In this document: positions 1 to 8,177 of the stretch, in pieces
Layout: every line of letters starts with the position of its first letter
Numbering within the stretch: position 1 is the first letter of the stretch
Assembly: GCF_900091855.1 (NCBI RefSeq)
Contig: NZ_FMCH01000227.1
Location: 1-41,048, forward strand
Reading direction: 5' to 3'
Length of the DNA stretch: 41,048 bases
Source: Streptomyces sp. DvalAA-14
Lineage (GTDB): Bacteria; Actinomycetota; Actinomycetes; Streptomycetales; Streptomycetaceae
Notes under the pieces: model-generated
Seen by the model: the letters and a program-made list of their open reading frames with translations, nothing else
Databases searched by the model: none
Told to the model about the DNA's origin: nothing
Program-made: the position numbers and the translations under genes

Positions 1-573
1 GTGCGGGACGTGCTGGGCGCCTCCGCTGCCACCGCCGCCCTCGCCTACGGCGCCTTCTCCACCGCCATGACCGCGGGCCGGCTGGTCACCGACCGGGTCT
101 CTGCCCGCTTCGGCCCGGTCGCGGTGGTCCGGGTCGGCGCTTCGACAGCCGCCGCGGGCATGGCCGCGGTGGTCTTCGCTCCGTGGATACCGCTGGCGCT
201 GGCCGGCTGGACGGTTTTCGGGATCGGCCTGTCGGGTTGCGTGCCGCAGCTGTTCAGCGCCGCCGGGCACATCGACAAGGAGGCGGCGGGCGTCAATGTC
301 TCCCGGGTGGCCGGCGTCGGCTATCTCGGCATGCTGGCCGGCCCGGCCGTCATCGGCGCCCTGACCCGCCTGATGCCGCTGAACGTGGCCTTCCTGCTCC
401 CGCTCGGCTTCTGCGCGATCGCCGCCGCCGCAGCCGGCCTGGTGGGCGCCCCCGCCGCCGCGCACGGAGCGCCGGACGGCGAGACCGGCACCGACATCGC
501 TGACGGCACCGCTGGCGGCGCCAGTACCGACGACACGGCAGCGCCGACCGGCGCGCCGACCCCCGCCTCCTGA
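1..573 (+). CDS. MFS transporter, C-terminal part (cut by window start)
   Basis: This is the end of a major facilitator superfamily permease. The frame is open from base 1, so the GTG there is probably internal and the true start lies upstream. The visible 190 residues hold about five hydrophobic helices. The loop after the first helix carries the family-like basic turn (GRLVTDRVSARFG, about residues 27-39), the MFS motif A region in the second half of such proteins. The phrase GVNVSRVAGVGYLGMLAGP (about 98-116) is typical of sugar- or drug-type MFS exporters (inference). The last 40 residues are a low-complexity Ala/Gly/Thr/Asp tail, probably cytoplasmic. The substrate cannot be told. The stop TGA is at 571-573 and no terminator hairpin is evident after it. 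Confidence 0.8.
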   Translation: MRDVLGASAATAALAYGAFSTAMTAGRLVTDRVSARFGPVAVVRVGASTAAAGMAAVVFAPWIPLALAGWTVFGIGLSGCVPQLFSAAGHIDKEAAGVNVSRVAGVGYLGMLAGPAVIGALTRLMPLNVAFLLPLGFCAIAAAAAGLVGAPAAAHGAPDGETGTDIADGTAGGASTDDTAAPTGAPTPAS

Positions 574-917
574 GCGGCACACCCGATGTGTCCGCGTCAC
601 ACGAGCGTCGAGACCTCCGGCGCTCCTCCCACGGTGTGCCGGGCGGACGATGCCTGCGTGCCGCACGGCAACCCATGTCGTCGGCGCGGACGGACATGCC
701 CAGGGCCGGGTCTGCGGAACTTTGGGCAAGGCCCTGGCTGAGGGTCTGCCGTCGCGGCGGGGAGACTGGTGCGGTACGTGACCAAGCCGCAGCCCTGGGG
801 TCAGCGCCCCGGTGGCCGAGTGAAGGGTGCCGATTTCCGCTGGCCCGGCCGAACAGGCGCGCCCGACCGGAGCCGGACCGCGTGTCCGGCGAGCTGAACG
901 AGAAAGAGGTGGGCGAC
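574..917. other. intergenic stretch, nothing recognised
   Basis: These 344 bases lie between the MFS gene and the small GNAT gene. The open frame running into the GNAT gene from 588 has no family resemblance before the ATG at 918, so it is treated as noncoding leader. A ribosome-binding-like GAAAGAGGTG lies just before 918. I see no RNA gene, strong hairpin or clear promoter here. Confidence 0.5.
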
Positions 918-1259
918 ATGGCAGAAGAAGACAGTCCGGCTCAGGCCGAGGATGCACAGGTCGAGGTGGTCAATGACGCGGCGAGACGGTTCTACGAGGT
1001 GCGCTACGGGGGCGAGAGCGCAGGACTGCTCGTCTACGAGGAAGTCGCGGGACAGCATGTCCTGACACACACCACGATCCGGCAGGAGTATCGGGGGCGG
1101 GGGCTCGCGAAAGTACTGATTCGCCGTGTCCTGGACGACCTGGAGGCGAAGGGCGCGAGGATCAGCATCCGCTGCCCCATCGTCGATCGGTTCATCGAGG
1201 ACAACCCCCAGTACAAGCGGCTGATCGACAGCGCGGATCGCCACAACGGTGGGCACTGA
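918..1259 (+). CDS. small GNAT-fold N-acetyltransferase (YidJ/NATD1-like)
   Basis: A 113-residue protein of the compact GCN5-related acetyltransferase type. The acetyl-CoA pyrophosphate-binding turn is visible as EYRGRGLA (57-64), followed by helix KVLIRRVLDDLEAKG and the strand IRCPIVDRFIEDNP that is typical of the short YidJ/NATD1-like group. Such single-domain proteins are widespread and their acceptors are mostly unknown. The ATG at 918 was chosen because it is preceded by a purine-rich GAAAGAGGTGG ribosome binding site and because homology-like sequence begins about 15 residues after it. The longer upstream frame from 588 is not protein-like. The first 18 residues are acidic and probably disordered. 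Confidence 0.85.
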   Translation: MAEEDSPAQAEDAQVEVVNDAARRFYEVRYGGESAGLLVYEEVAGQHVLTHTTIRQEYRGRGLAKVLIRRVLDDLEAKGARISIRCPIVDRFIEDNPQYKRLIDSADRHNGGH

Positions 1260-1340
1260 AGCAGGTGGACGTCCGCTGGGCCCGCCGAAGTCGCGTCGGC
1301 GAGCAGGCCGGTCCGAAATGGGGTGCCCTGCGCACCTTCC

Positions 1341-1368
1341 TTGACAATGATCTTCCACACCGTACGCT
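1341..1368 (+). promoter_or_regulatory. candidate housekeeping-type promoter for the DUF4331 gene
   Basis: TTGACA at 1341-1346 and TACGCT at 1363-1368 are separated by 16 bases. This resembles a sigma-70/HrdB promoter (TTGAC, TANNNT). It lies about 90 bases before the GTG at 1461 in an otherwise GC-rich gap. Seen by eye only. Confidence 0.45.
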
Positions 1369-1460
1369 GACACCGCTACGGGTCGCGGGATCGGACCACG
1401 AATGCGTTGGCTCCACACCCGGCATCCCGACTGGATGGGTTGCGAGCGAAAGGCATTCCT

Positions 1461-2492
1461 GTGTCGCACCACTTCGACACCGCAACCGCGCGGCGTGATC
1501 CACGGCTGAATCTCTGTGACTTCTATCTGTTCCGTGGACGTCCCGGGCACGTCGCCATGATCCTCACCGTGAACCCGAACGCGGGGGTCAAGGCGTCCGA
1601 CACCTTCCACGAGGAGGGGTTGTACGCCTTCCGATTCGACCTGGACGGAGACGCGCAGGCGGACGTGACATTCAGCGTTCGGTTCGGCGAACCGGTCCAC
1701 GGCGCGGACGGCGAGCACACGCAAAGCGTTGAGGTCCGGCGGGCGACCGGTGCGGACGCCCGGGCGGGCGGGGGCGGCAGCGTCGTGGCGTCCGGCAGTA
1801 CAGGCGCGGTCATCACGGCCGAGGAGGGCGTCCGGCTGTTCGCCGGCCTGGCACCGGAGCTGTTCGCCGCCAACCGGGAGGGTCTGCAGAAGTTCAGGAG
1901 CGGCCTCCAGGGAGGTGAGTTCGCGCCCGACGCTTTCCACGACGGAACGAACTTCTTCGGCAACAGGAACGTCTCGGCCATCGCGCTGGAAGTGCCAGTG
2001 CAGATGATCGCGACGGCGGGACACGAGGTCCATGCCTGGGCCACGATCTCGCTCTTCGGGCATGCGCCCGAGACGCAGGTCTCCCGATGGGGACTTCCCC
2101 TGATGACGAACATCTTCATCCTCGACGAAGAGGAGAAGGAGCAGTACAACCGGACCGAACCGTCGCAGGACACTGCCCGCTTCTCCCGCATCGTCTCCCA
2201 ATCCGTGGAGCGGGCCACGACACTTGCCCGGACCGCGGCCGAACCTGCGGTCTACGCCGACGAGGTGACGCAACGCCTGTTCCCGACCACGATGCCCTAC
2301 GTCCTCGACTCGGACGCGGCATTCGATCGGGAGCACTTCAACGGCCGCGCGCTGACGGACAACGTCATGGACGTCATGCTCTCGCTGATGACGAACGCGA
2401 CGATTGGCAATGGTGTGCAGGTCGACACATCGAGGACCGTGGACACCTTCCCTTACGTCGGCGCGCCCGTTGGCGATCCGGTCCGGGACTGA
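1461..2492 (+). CDS. DUF4331 family protein
   Basis: A 343-residue protein recognised as DUF4331. It opens with SHHFDTATARRDPRLNLCDFYLF, the usual start of this family, followed by VAMILTVNPNAG and EEGLYAFRFDLDGD. The family is found in bacteria with no settled biochemical role; the core is a beta-rich fold. Near residues 175-260 come DAFHDGTNFFGNRNVSAIALEVP and the polar ETQVSRWGLPLMTNIF, also family signatures. The GTG at 1461 was chosen over the ATG at 1407 because the family motif begins there, with a GAAAGG ribosome-binding-like site 8 bases before it. No signal peptide is seen. It is convergent with the hydrolase gene; the 283-base gap to that gene holds an open minus-strand frame (2585-2869) that I cannot assign. 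Confidence 0.8.
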   Translation: MSHHFDTATARRDPRLNLCDFYLFRGRPGHVAMILTVNPNAGVKASDTFHEEGLYAFRFDLDGDAQADVTFSVRFGEPVHGADGEHTQSVEVRRATGADARAGGGGSVVASGSTGAVITAEEGVRLFAGLAPELFAANREGLQKFRSGLQGGEFAPDAFHDGTNFFGNRNVSAIALEVPVQMIATAGHEVHAWATISLFGHAPETQVSRWGLPLMTNIFILDEEEKEQYNRTEPSQDTARFSRIVSQSVERATTLARTAAEPAVYADEVTQRLFPTTMPYVLDSDAAFDREHFNGRALTDNVMDVMLSLMTNATIGNGVQVDTSRTVDTFPYVGAPVGDPVRD

Positions 2493-2775
2493 CACCCGGA
2501 GTCTCTGCGAACTGCCCCGGGCGGAAAGCCTCCTGCGAGGAGTTCGCGCCAACCCCGCTGTGTGGCACACGTTGACGAGCGTGTTCAGGGCGGCTCCGGC
2601 TGTGCCGAGCCCGGCGAGCCCAGGTGCCCGACGATGGCGCTGTCGGTCGGCACGAACAGCGGCTCGGCCGGCAGCGCGCCGAGCGCGGGTGGCGCCAGGG
2701 TGAGGACCTGCCGCCCGGCGACACGCGTTGCCTCGTCCGTATGCCGCGTGAGATCGGCTTCCACGTCGCCCCGCT

Positions 2776-4043
2776 TCAGATCTGGCTGTGCAGCATCCGC
2801 AGCAGGCGGTCGAGGACGCGTCCGCCACTGGCCCGAAGCCCGTCGTGCTCGAACTCGTTGGTCGCCCACAGCCGTAGGCCCTTGACGGTCTCAGCGGTCT
2901 GCAGCGAGTAGGTGGCATCGACGTACATGTCGTCGAGGTAGACCGCGGCGGCCACCGGGACGTCGTTCGCGGCCAAGCGCTGCGGATCGTAGAGGTCGGG
3001 CCAGTCCTCGCGGGCGAACAGCGCCTCGGCGGGCTCGAGCAGCGGCGCGAGACAGGGTTGGTCGAAGTGGCACCGGTAGGTCATCTCGCCGGTGAACAGC
3101 ATCGGGTCCTCCCCGGCCAACGCCGTGCGCGCGTCGAACGGGGGGTACTCGCCGCGCACCCGCTGAGCCGCCCAGTTCGTCGCGCCGGTGCCGCGCTGGG
3201 CGTAGGTGAGTTCATGCATGATCGGGTTCAGCGGCAGTTGGGCGTAGCTGAGGAAAGCCGCGGCGCGGGCGAGGAAGCTGTCGGACAGCTCCGCTCCGGC
3301 CCAGGTGTCTTCGAGAAGGTAGTGCAGCACGTCCGCGCCGTCGCTCGTGCCGAGCATCATCCCGAGCGACTGGAAGGCCTCGACGGTGAGCAAGGATCCG
3401 TCCGGCATGAGTGCCGGGTGCTCGATCAGGTGCGCGGCGATGCGGCGGACCGGGGCGGCGTCCTGCGGGTACCGGCGGTAGTACGCGGTGTTCTTGCGGT
3501 GCACGCGCGGATAGGCGGCGCGGTAGACCTCGTCGGCGGTGACGCGCAAACCGGGAAGACCGCCGGTGATGATTGCCTCGCGCAGGCCCTCGGGCGCGAA
3601 CGAGAGGTAGGTGACGGTGCACATCCCGCCGAAGCTCTGGCCGAGCACCGACCACGGTTCGTCGGTCAGTTCGCGCCTGATCAGCTCGGCGTCGCGGACA
3701 ATGGCGTCGGCGCGGAAATGGGTGAGGTAGTCGGCCTGCGCGGCCGGCTCGCCACGGGCCGGGAGCGTTTGACGGGTGATCGGGCTGGAGCGGCCTGTGC
3801 CGCGCTGGTCGAGCAGGAGGACGCGGTAGTCGTCGAGTGCGCGGTCCAGCCAGGAGTCCCGGCCGACCGGTCGCGGCGGCCGCATGCCGGGGCCGCCCTG
3901 CAAAACGCAGCCAGGGAACGCCCCGCACGCTCGCGTCCGGTGGCCACGACCTCGCGAGCGTAGATCTCGACGTGCTCGCCGTCCGGCCGATCGTGGTCGA
4001 GGGGCACGGAGAAGAAATGATCGGTCGGCGTGACGCCGGGCAT
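2776..4043 (-). pseudogene. alpha/beta hydrolase, proline-iminopeptidase-like (S33), frameshifted
   Basis: This encodes a serine peptidase-type alpha/beta hydrolase of the proline iminopeptidase (S33) group. The start ATG at 4043 follows an AAGGAG site and reads TPTDHFFSVPLDHDRPDGEHVEIYAREV. The rest continues in another frame: the oxyanion segment LQGGPG, DQRGTGRS, the nucleophile elbow GQSFGGM, and a late EHDGLR with the likely catalytic His. The span is 1268 bases, one short of a whole number of codons. Adding one base to the C4 run at 3921-3924 joins the frames as RAGAFPGCVLQGGPG and gives about 422 residues, the family's normal length. A one-base homopolymer loss, real or a sequencing error, therefore explains the break. 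It lies 75 bases downstream of the EamA gene, on the same strand. Confidence 0.8.
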
Positions 4044-4118
4044 GGAAGGCTCCTTTGCGGCAGTGGAGTGATCGTGACAAGGGCGCTGCTTGCGCGCACG
4101 TTGAGCACCGTCGCGGCG

Positions 4119-5012
4119 TCAAGCGTGCGTCGGCTGTGTGAGGATGCTGATGGCGTTGGCCGCGATGATCGCCGCGATGCTCAACCAGGCGGCCGCGTCG
4201 AGGCTCTGTCCCAGCACGAGCGCACCAACGGCTGCGGCGAGCACCGGGTTGACGCTCATGAACAATCCGAACGCCGCTGCGGGAACGCGGCGCAGCGTGA
4301 ACAGGTCCGCGAGGAACGGCACAGCGGAGGACAGGATTCCGGCCGCGAAAGCCGCACCGAGCGCGCCGGCGGAAGGCGTGTGGTGTACCGCGACGCCGGC
4401 TCCGATGGGCAGGAAGACCAGGGCGGACAGCCCCGCTGCGGCGGCTGTGCCCTGTGCCCCGGGGATGCGCTGCCCGACGGAACGGCTGAGAAGGATGTAG
4501 GCGGCCCAGCCGGCAGCGGCGAGCAGACCGAGCCCCATGCCGAGGTAATCGGCGGTGGGGCGCGGGCGCATCAGTGCGACGACTCCCGCAACGGCGAGTA
4601 CGGCGCAGCCCAGGTCCACGCGTCTGCGTGAGCCGGCCAGCGCGATCGTGAGGGGGCCGAGGAACTCCAGGGTCACCGCCAGGCCGAGACCGATCCGGTT
4701 GATCGCGGTGTACAGCGACAGGTTCACCACCCCGAAGACCGCCGCGAGCAGCAGCACCGGCCCCCACTGGCGCCGCGTGAAGGACCGAAGGCGGGGCCGA
4801 CCGAGGATGAGCAGCACCGCCGCCGCGACGTACTGGCGGACCGCGACGACGCCGACCGGGCCGAGCGCCGCGAAGCCCAGCGACCCGATCGCGGCGCCGA
4901 GCTGGGTCGACAGGCCGCTGGCGAGCATCGTGCAGATCCCGGCCATGGGCACGGCGCCCCGCTTCGCGGGCAGGACGGCTCGGTCTGCTGGGCGAGCGGG
5001 GGCTCCTTGCAT
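4119..5012 (-). CDS. EamA-family (DMT superfamily) transporter
   Basis: A 297-residue inner-membrane protein with about ten hydrophobic helices in two EamA repeats, the architecture of the drug/metabolite transporter superfamily (RhtA-like amino acid or metabolite exporters). Family-like phrases include AVRQYVAAAVLLILGRPRL, LYTAINRIGLGLAVTLEFLGPL (end of repeat one) and FMSVNPVLAAAVGALVLGQ (end of repeat two). The first 22 residues are a hydrophilic leader, so a start at Met23 is possible. I keep the ATG at 5012 because it has AGGA at a proper distance. It is divergent from a LysR regulator 68 bases away, the usual arrangement in which the regulator controls the exporter. The substrate is unknown. 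Confidence 0.85.
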   Translation of the reverse strand: MQGAPARPADRAVLPAKRGAVPMAGICTMLASGLSTQLGAAIGSLGFAALGPVGVVAVRQYVAAAVLLILGRPRLRSFTRRQWGPVLLLAAVFGVVNLSLYTAINRIGLGLAVTLEFLGPLTIALAGSRRRVDLGCAVLAVAGVVALMRPRPTADYLGMGLGLLAAAGWAAYILLSRSVGQRIPGAQGTAAAAGLSALVFLPIGAGVAVHHTPSAGALGAAFAAGILSSAVPFLADLFTLRRVPAAAFGLFMSVNPVLAAAVGALVLGQSLDAAAWLSIAAIIAANAISILTQPTHA

Positions 5013-5080
5013 GCACCGATCCTGTGCCGCGCCGGACCGTGCGCAAAATGCATGGAACCCGCCGACTATACGATGCGGTT
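5013..5080. promoter_or_regulatory. shared control region between EamA and LysR genes
   Basis: Only 68 bases separate the divergent starts. It contains a relatively AT-rich patch CAAAATGCATGG with the palindrome ATGCAT (5049-5054) and a -10-like TATACG at 5068-5073. That element is so close to the LysR ATG at 5081, which lacks a ribosome binding site, that a leaderless LysR transcript is plausible. This is inference from spacing. Confidence 0.35.
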
Positions 5081-5932
5081 ATGGATGTCGAGCTGCGTCA
5101 GTTGCGCTGCCTCATCGCCATCGTGGACGAAGGCACCTTCACCGACGCCGCGATCGCTCTGGGTATCTCACAGGCCGCGGTCTCCCGCAGACTTTCGGCG
5201 CTCGAGAAGCGCCTCGGCGTACGGCTGCTGCGACGTACGTCCCGCGAAACCTCGCCGACCGCGATCGGACTACGCGTCGTGGCGCACGCCCGGCGGGCGC
5301 TGACCGAGGTCGAAAACCTGGTGCAGGATGCGACATCCGGCCACGTCGAACTGCGCATCGGCCACCCCTGGTCGGCACTCGGCCGACTCACACCCGCCTT
5401 TCAACACCGGTGGCGGGAATCGCACCCGGAAACGCAACTGCACCTGCTTCGCATCAACTCCCCGAGCGCCGGCCTGGCCGAGGGCACCGCGGACCTTGCG
5501 GTCATGCGCAGGCCGCTGGAGGACCGCCGCTTCGAGGGCGCCATCGTGGGTCTGGAAGCACGCTGGTGCGCGATGGCCGCCTCCGACCCGCTGGCGCGGC
5601 GCCGCTCGGTGCAGCTGGCCGATCTCAGCAGCCGCGTCCTGCTCGTGGACCAGCGCACCGGGTCGACCACTGCGGAATTGTGGCCAGCGAACGCGCGCCC
5701 GGCGACACAGGAGAGCCGCGACATCGACGACTGGCTCACCGTCATCGCCACCGGTCGCTGCGTGGGGGTTACCGCGCAGTCCGTCGTCGACCAGTATCCA
5801 AGGCCCGGCATCGTCTACCTGCCGGTGCGCGATGCCGAACCGATCGCCGTACGACTGGTCTGGTGGCGCGACGACCCCCACCCGGCCACCCGCACCGTAC
5901 TCGAGCTTCTTACCGAGCTGTACCGCACTTGA
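5081..5932 (+). CDS. LysR-family transcriptional regulator
   Basis: A 283-residue LysR-type regulator. The N-terminal winged helix-turn-helix is plain: ELRQLRCLIAIVDEGTFTDAAIALGISQAAVSRRLSALEKRLGVRLLRR (about 4-52). It is followed by the linker helix and a periplasmic-binding-protein-like effector domain to the end (VELRIGHPWSALGRL, DLAVMRRPLEDRRFEGAIVGLE, TGRCVGVTAQSVVDQYP). The ATG at 5081 was chosen because the family pattern begins at its second residue; an upstream in-frame ATG at 5024 would add 19 unrelated residues. It probably controls the divergent EamA transporter gene and itself. The last codons and stop are part of a 20-bp tandem duplication. Confidence 0.9.
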   Translation: MDVELRQLRCLIAIVDEGTFTDAAIALGISQAAVSRRLSALEKRLGVRLLRRTSRETSPTAIGLRVVAHARRALTEVENLVQDATSGHVELRIGHPWSALGRLTPAFQHRWRESHPETQLHLLRINSPSAGLAEGTADLAVMRRPLEDRRFEGAIVGLEARWCAMAASDPLARRRSVQLADLSSRVLLVDQRTGSTTAELWPANARPATQESRDIDDWLTVIATGRCVGVTAQSVVDQYPRPGIVYLPVRDAEPIAVRLVWWRDDPHPATRTVLELLTELYRT

Positions 5933-5956
5933 CGGCGCTGTACCGCACTTGACGGC
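5917..5956. repeat. perfect 20-bp tandem duplication over the LysR stop codon
   Basis: The 20-base unit GCTGTACCGCACTTGACGGC occurs twice without a gap, at 5917-5936 and 5937-5956. The first copy encodes the final Leu-Tyr-Arg-Thr and the TGA stop. The second is therefore untranslated and sits in the 38-base gap between the convergent LysR and AraC genes. It looks like a recent slippage or misjoin duplication. Confidence 0.85.
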
Positions 5957-5970
5957 GCGTCAGGCGGGTG

Positions 5971-6894
5971 TCAAGCGGTCGGGCGAAGTCGCCGTCCGCG
6001 CAGCGCCATCACAGGGGTCTCACCGTAGCGGGCTTCGTGCGCGGCTGCGAAACGGCCCATATGACGAAAACCCCAACGATGAGCCGTCGCGGCGACTGTT
6101 GCGGTCGACGGATCGGCAGCGCGCAGCTCTTCGTGTGCTCTCTGGAGTCGCACCGAACGTACAAAAGCCATGGGCGACATCCCGAGGTGCTTCCGGAAAC
6201 CGCTCTGCAGCGTGCGCACGCCCACACCTGCGTACGCTGCGATGCGCTCCACCGTCAGTGGGGCCTGCGGCTCAGCCTCGATGAGGTCGACAGCCATTCG
6301 GATCGCGACGGGACGTGCGGCGGTCACCGGTGCCGCCAGAGCCTCCGAGTGTGCGTGGCTCGACGACAGCAGGAAGCCGTTCAGCAAACTCTCCGCGAGG
6401 GGCGCGGCAATCAGAGGCTCAGCAAGCAGGCCGTCCGTTGTCCCCAACTGCTGACCCAGGAGAAGTACGAGATCCGTCCAGGCCCGCCCGAGCCCCCCGG
6501 TGGTGTCCATGACCGGATCGAAAGACATCCCGGCCGACACGTCATCCCCAAGAAGGCCGGCGAGCCCCGCGTCCACCGCTCCCGGCGCGAATCCGACACA
6601 TGAAGAGCGGCTGCCTGCTTCCCAGCGTGCGCCGAATCCGCTGCCCGGACGGTAGACCGGCACGGATGAACGCGAGGCCACCACTTCGACGCCTCGATGC
6701 CGCGATTCGAATTTCCCGGACACCGGCAGGTGCACGAAAAGGTCGGACCCGACGTCGTCACATTCGACCGCCCACTCACGAAAGGACGAAACGTCTCCGA
6801 TGACGACAGATCCTACCTGAATGCGACGATGCTGGGATGTATCGGGGCCGAAACCTGCGCCGATCGCTGCGATGGTCGATGAGCGGAAGAGCAT
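5971..6894 (-). CDS. AraC-family transcriptional regulator
   Basis: A 307-residue AraC/XylS-type activator. The C-terminal third holds two helix-turn-helix units (VERIAAYAGVGVRTLQSGFRKHLGMSPMAFVRSVRLQRAHEEL and ATAHRWGFRHMGRFAAAHEARYGETP). The N-terminal part fits the AraC-binding-like cupin domain (RIQVGSVVIGDVSSFREWAVEC, FVHLPVSGKFESRHRG). The start ATG at 6894 has GGAGAGGAC directly before it; the open frame continues 69 codons upstream but is Arg/Gly-rich and not protein-like. Its divergent neighbour is an intradiol dioxygenase gene, so it is probably that gene's aromatic-compound-responsive activator (inference from context; AraC/XylS members commonly control ring-cleavage genes). It overlaps nothing and ends 38 bases from the LysR stop. 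Confidence 0.88.
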   Translation of the reverse strand: MLFRSSTIAAIGAGFGPDTSQHRRIQVGSVVIGDVSSFREWAVECDDVGSDLFVHLPVSGKFESRHRGVEVVASRSSVPVYRPGSGFGARWEAGSRSSCVGFAPGAVDAGLAGLLGDDVSAGMSFDPVMDTTGGLGRAWTDLVLLLGQQLGTTDGLLAEPLIAAPLAESLLNGFLLSSSHAHSEALAAPVTAARPVAIRMAVDLIEAEPQAPLTVERIAAYAGVGVRTLQSGFRKHLGMSPMAFVRSVRLQRAHEELRAADPSTATVAATAHRWGFRHMGRFAAAHEARYGETPVMALRGRRLRPTA

Positions 6895-7185
6895 GTCCTC
6901 TCCTACGTCGTCCGACAGATTCGACGTCGGGGTGTTGCGACAACCGTACGCCTCTCGACGCGCTCGCGGGCGACGCGGGCCACCTCCGCCCCGCCGTCGG
7001 CCTTCCCGCCGCGGTCCTCTGTCCAGCTTTCCCTGGTCTTGATATCCACATAGCGAAAGCAACTGTCCAGAAAAAGCACCCCGGACGCTCCCGGCTTGCA
7101 CCGGCGGACAGAACTGGTTTAGTGTTCAATTGCCCGGCGCGCGACCGCGGCAACCTTTTTTCCTACCCCGGACGGGAACGCCTCC
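6895..7185. promoter_or_regulatory. control region between AraC regulator and dioxygenase
   Basis: This 291-base divergent intergenic region is lower in GC than its surroundings. On the plus strand TTGCAC (7096-7101), 18 bases and TAGTGT (7120-7125) form a reasonable promoter about 60 bases before the dioxygenase start. Upstream of it the octamer CTGTCCAG occurs twice, at 7019-7026 and 7063-7070. The 44-base period is about four helical turns, as could suit an AraC-type activator. Binding is inference only. Confidence 0.35.
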
Positions 7186-8075
7186 ATGGTTATATCTTCT
7201 ACCGAGCCCGGCTTCGACGAAAAACTGCCACCGCGCTGGTGAACTCCAGATGGGAAAACACACCTGACGAGCGCCTGAAAACCATTCTTACCAGCCTTGT
7301 GACCCATCTCCATGACTTCGTGCGCGACGTGGAGCCGACAACGGAAGAATGGATGCGGGGTATTGAATTCCTGACCGCGACCGGACAGAAGTGCGATGAC
7401 AAGCGTCAGGAATTTATCCTGCTTTCCGATCTGCTGGGCGTGTCCATGCTCGTCGACGCCATCAACCACCGTCGGCCTGCCGGGGCCACCGAGTCGACGG
7501 TGCTGGGTCCGTTCCACCTCGTCGACTCCCCGCCGCGCGATCTGGGCGCCACCATCTCGCTGGACGCGAAGGGCGAACCGTGCGTCGTGGCGGGCACCGT
7601 TCGCTCACTGGACGGAACCCCCTTGCCCGGCGCTCTGGTGGATGTCTGGCAGGCCAATGGGGACGGCTTCTACGACGTACAGCAACCCGACCAGCAGCCC
7701 GAGCTGAACCTACGAGGACTGTTCACCACCAACGACAACGGGCGTTACTGGCTGAACAGCGTCGTGCCGCGCCACTACCCGGTCCCGACCGATGGTCCTG
7801 CCGGCGACCTCCTGGAAGCAACCGGCAGGCACAGCTATCGGCCGGCGCACATCCACTTCATCGTCGGCGCACCGGGGCACCACCCTGTCACCACCCATAT
7901 GTTTCTCGACGGGAGCCCCTACCTCGACTCGGATGCCGTTTTCGGCGTGAAGCGCGAGCTGATCCGCCCAGTCGTCACCGTCGACGACGAGAGGCGTGCC
8001 GCCGAGTTCGGCGTCCAGGCGCCGTTCCGTCTCATCGAGTTCGACATCACCCTCGACCCCGCACTCCAGGGCTGA
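7186..8075 (+). CDS. intradiol ring-cleavage dioxygenase (hydroxyquinol/catechol 1,2-dioxygenase type), frame broken near the start
   Basis: This gene encodes a non-haem Fe(III) dioxygenase that opens catechol- or hydroxyquinol-type rings between the hydroxyls. The N-terminal helical dimerisation domain is clear (TPDERLKTILTSLVTHLHDFVRDVEP). In the restored protein the iron ligands are Tyr163 (GFYDV), Tyr198 (HYPVP), His222 and His224 (RPAHIHF). The ATG at 7186 starts VISSTEPGFDEK, but that frame stops after 18 codons. The main frame needs one extra base, most simply in the A5 run at 7220-7224 (DEKTATALVNSRW). The span is 890 bases, one short of 297 codons. If the break is real, translation might still begin at GTG 7239 with loss of about 18 residues. 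No other pathway genes are nearby, so the substrate is not fixed. The divergent AraC gene is the likely regulator. Confidence 0.82.
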
Positions 8076-8177
8076 GAGAACGACATCGCGTCGAGCCCGA
8101 CCGGGGACCGACTGCGTACCGCCACTACCGGCGGCGCCTGTCGCGCGGTTCCCGGGGCGATCAGGTAAGCAGTAAGG

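Noticed and set aside
2585..2869. 94-codon minus-strand frame between the DUF4331 and hydrolase genes
   Set aside because: Partly overlaps the hydrolase end and matches no family I know; kept only as a remark.
801..2918. A 705-codon open frame on the minus strand opposite the GNAT and DUF4331 genes
   Set aside because: It is Arg/Gly/Val-rich, has no family motif, and lies antisense to two recognisable genes; long shadow frames are normal at this GC content.
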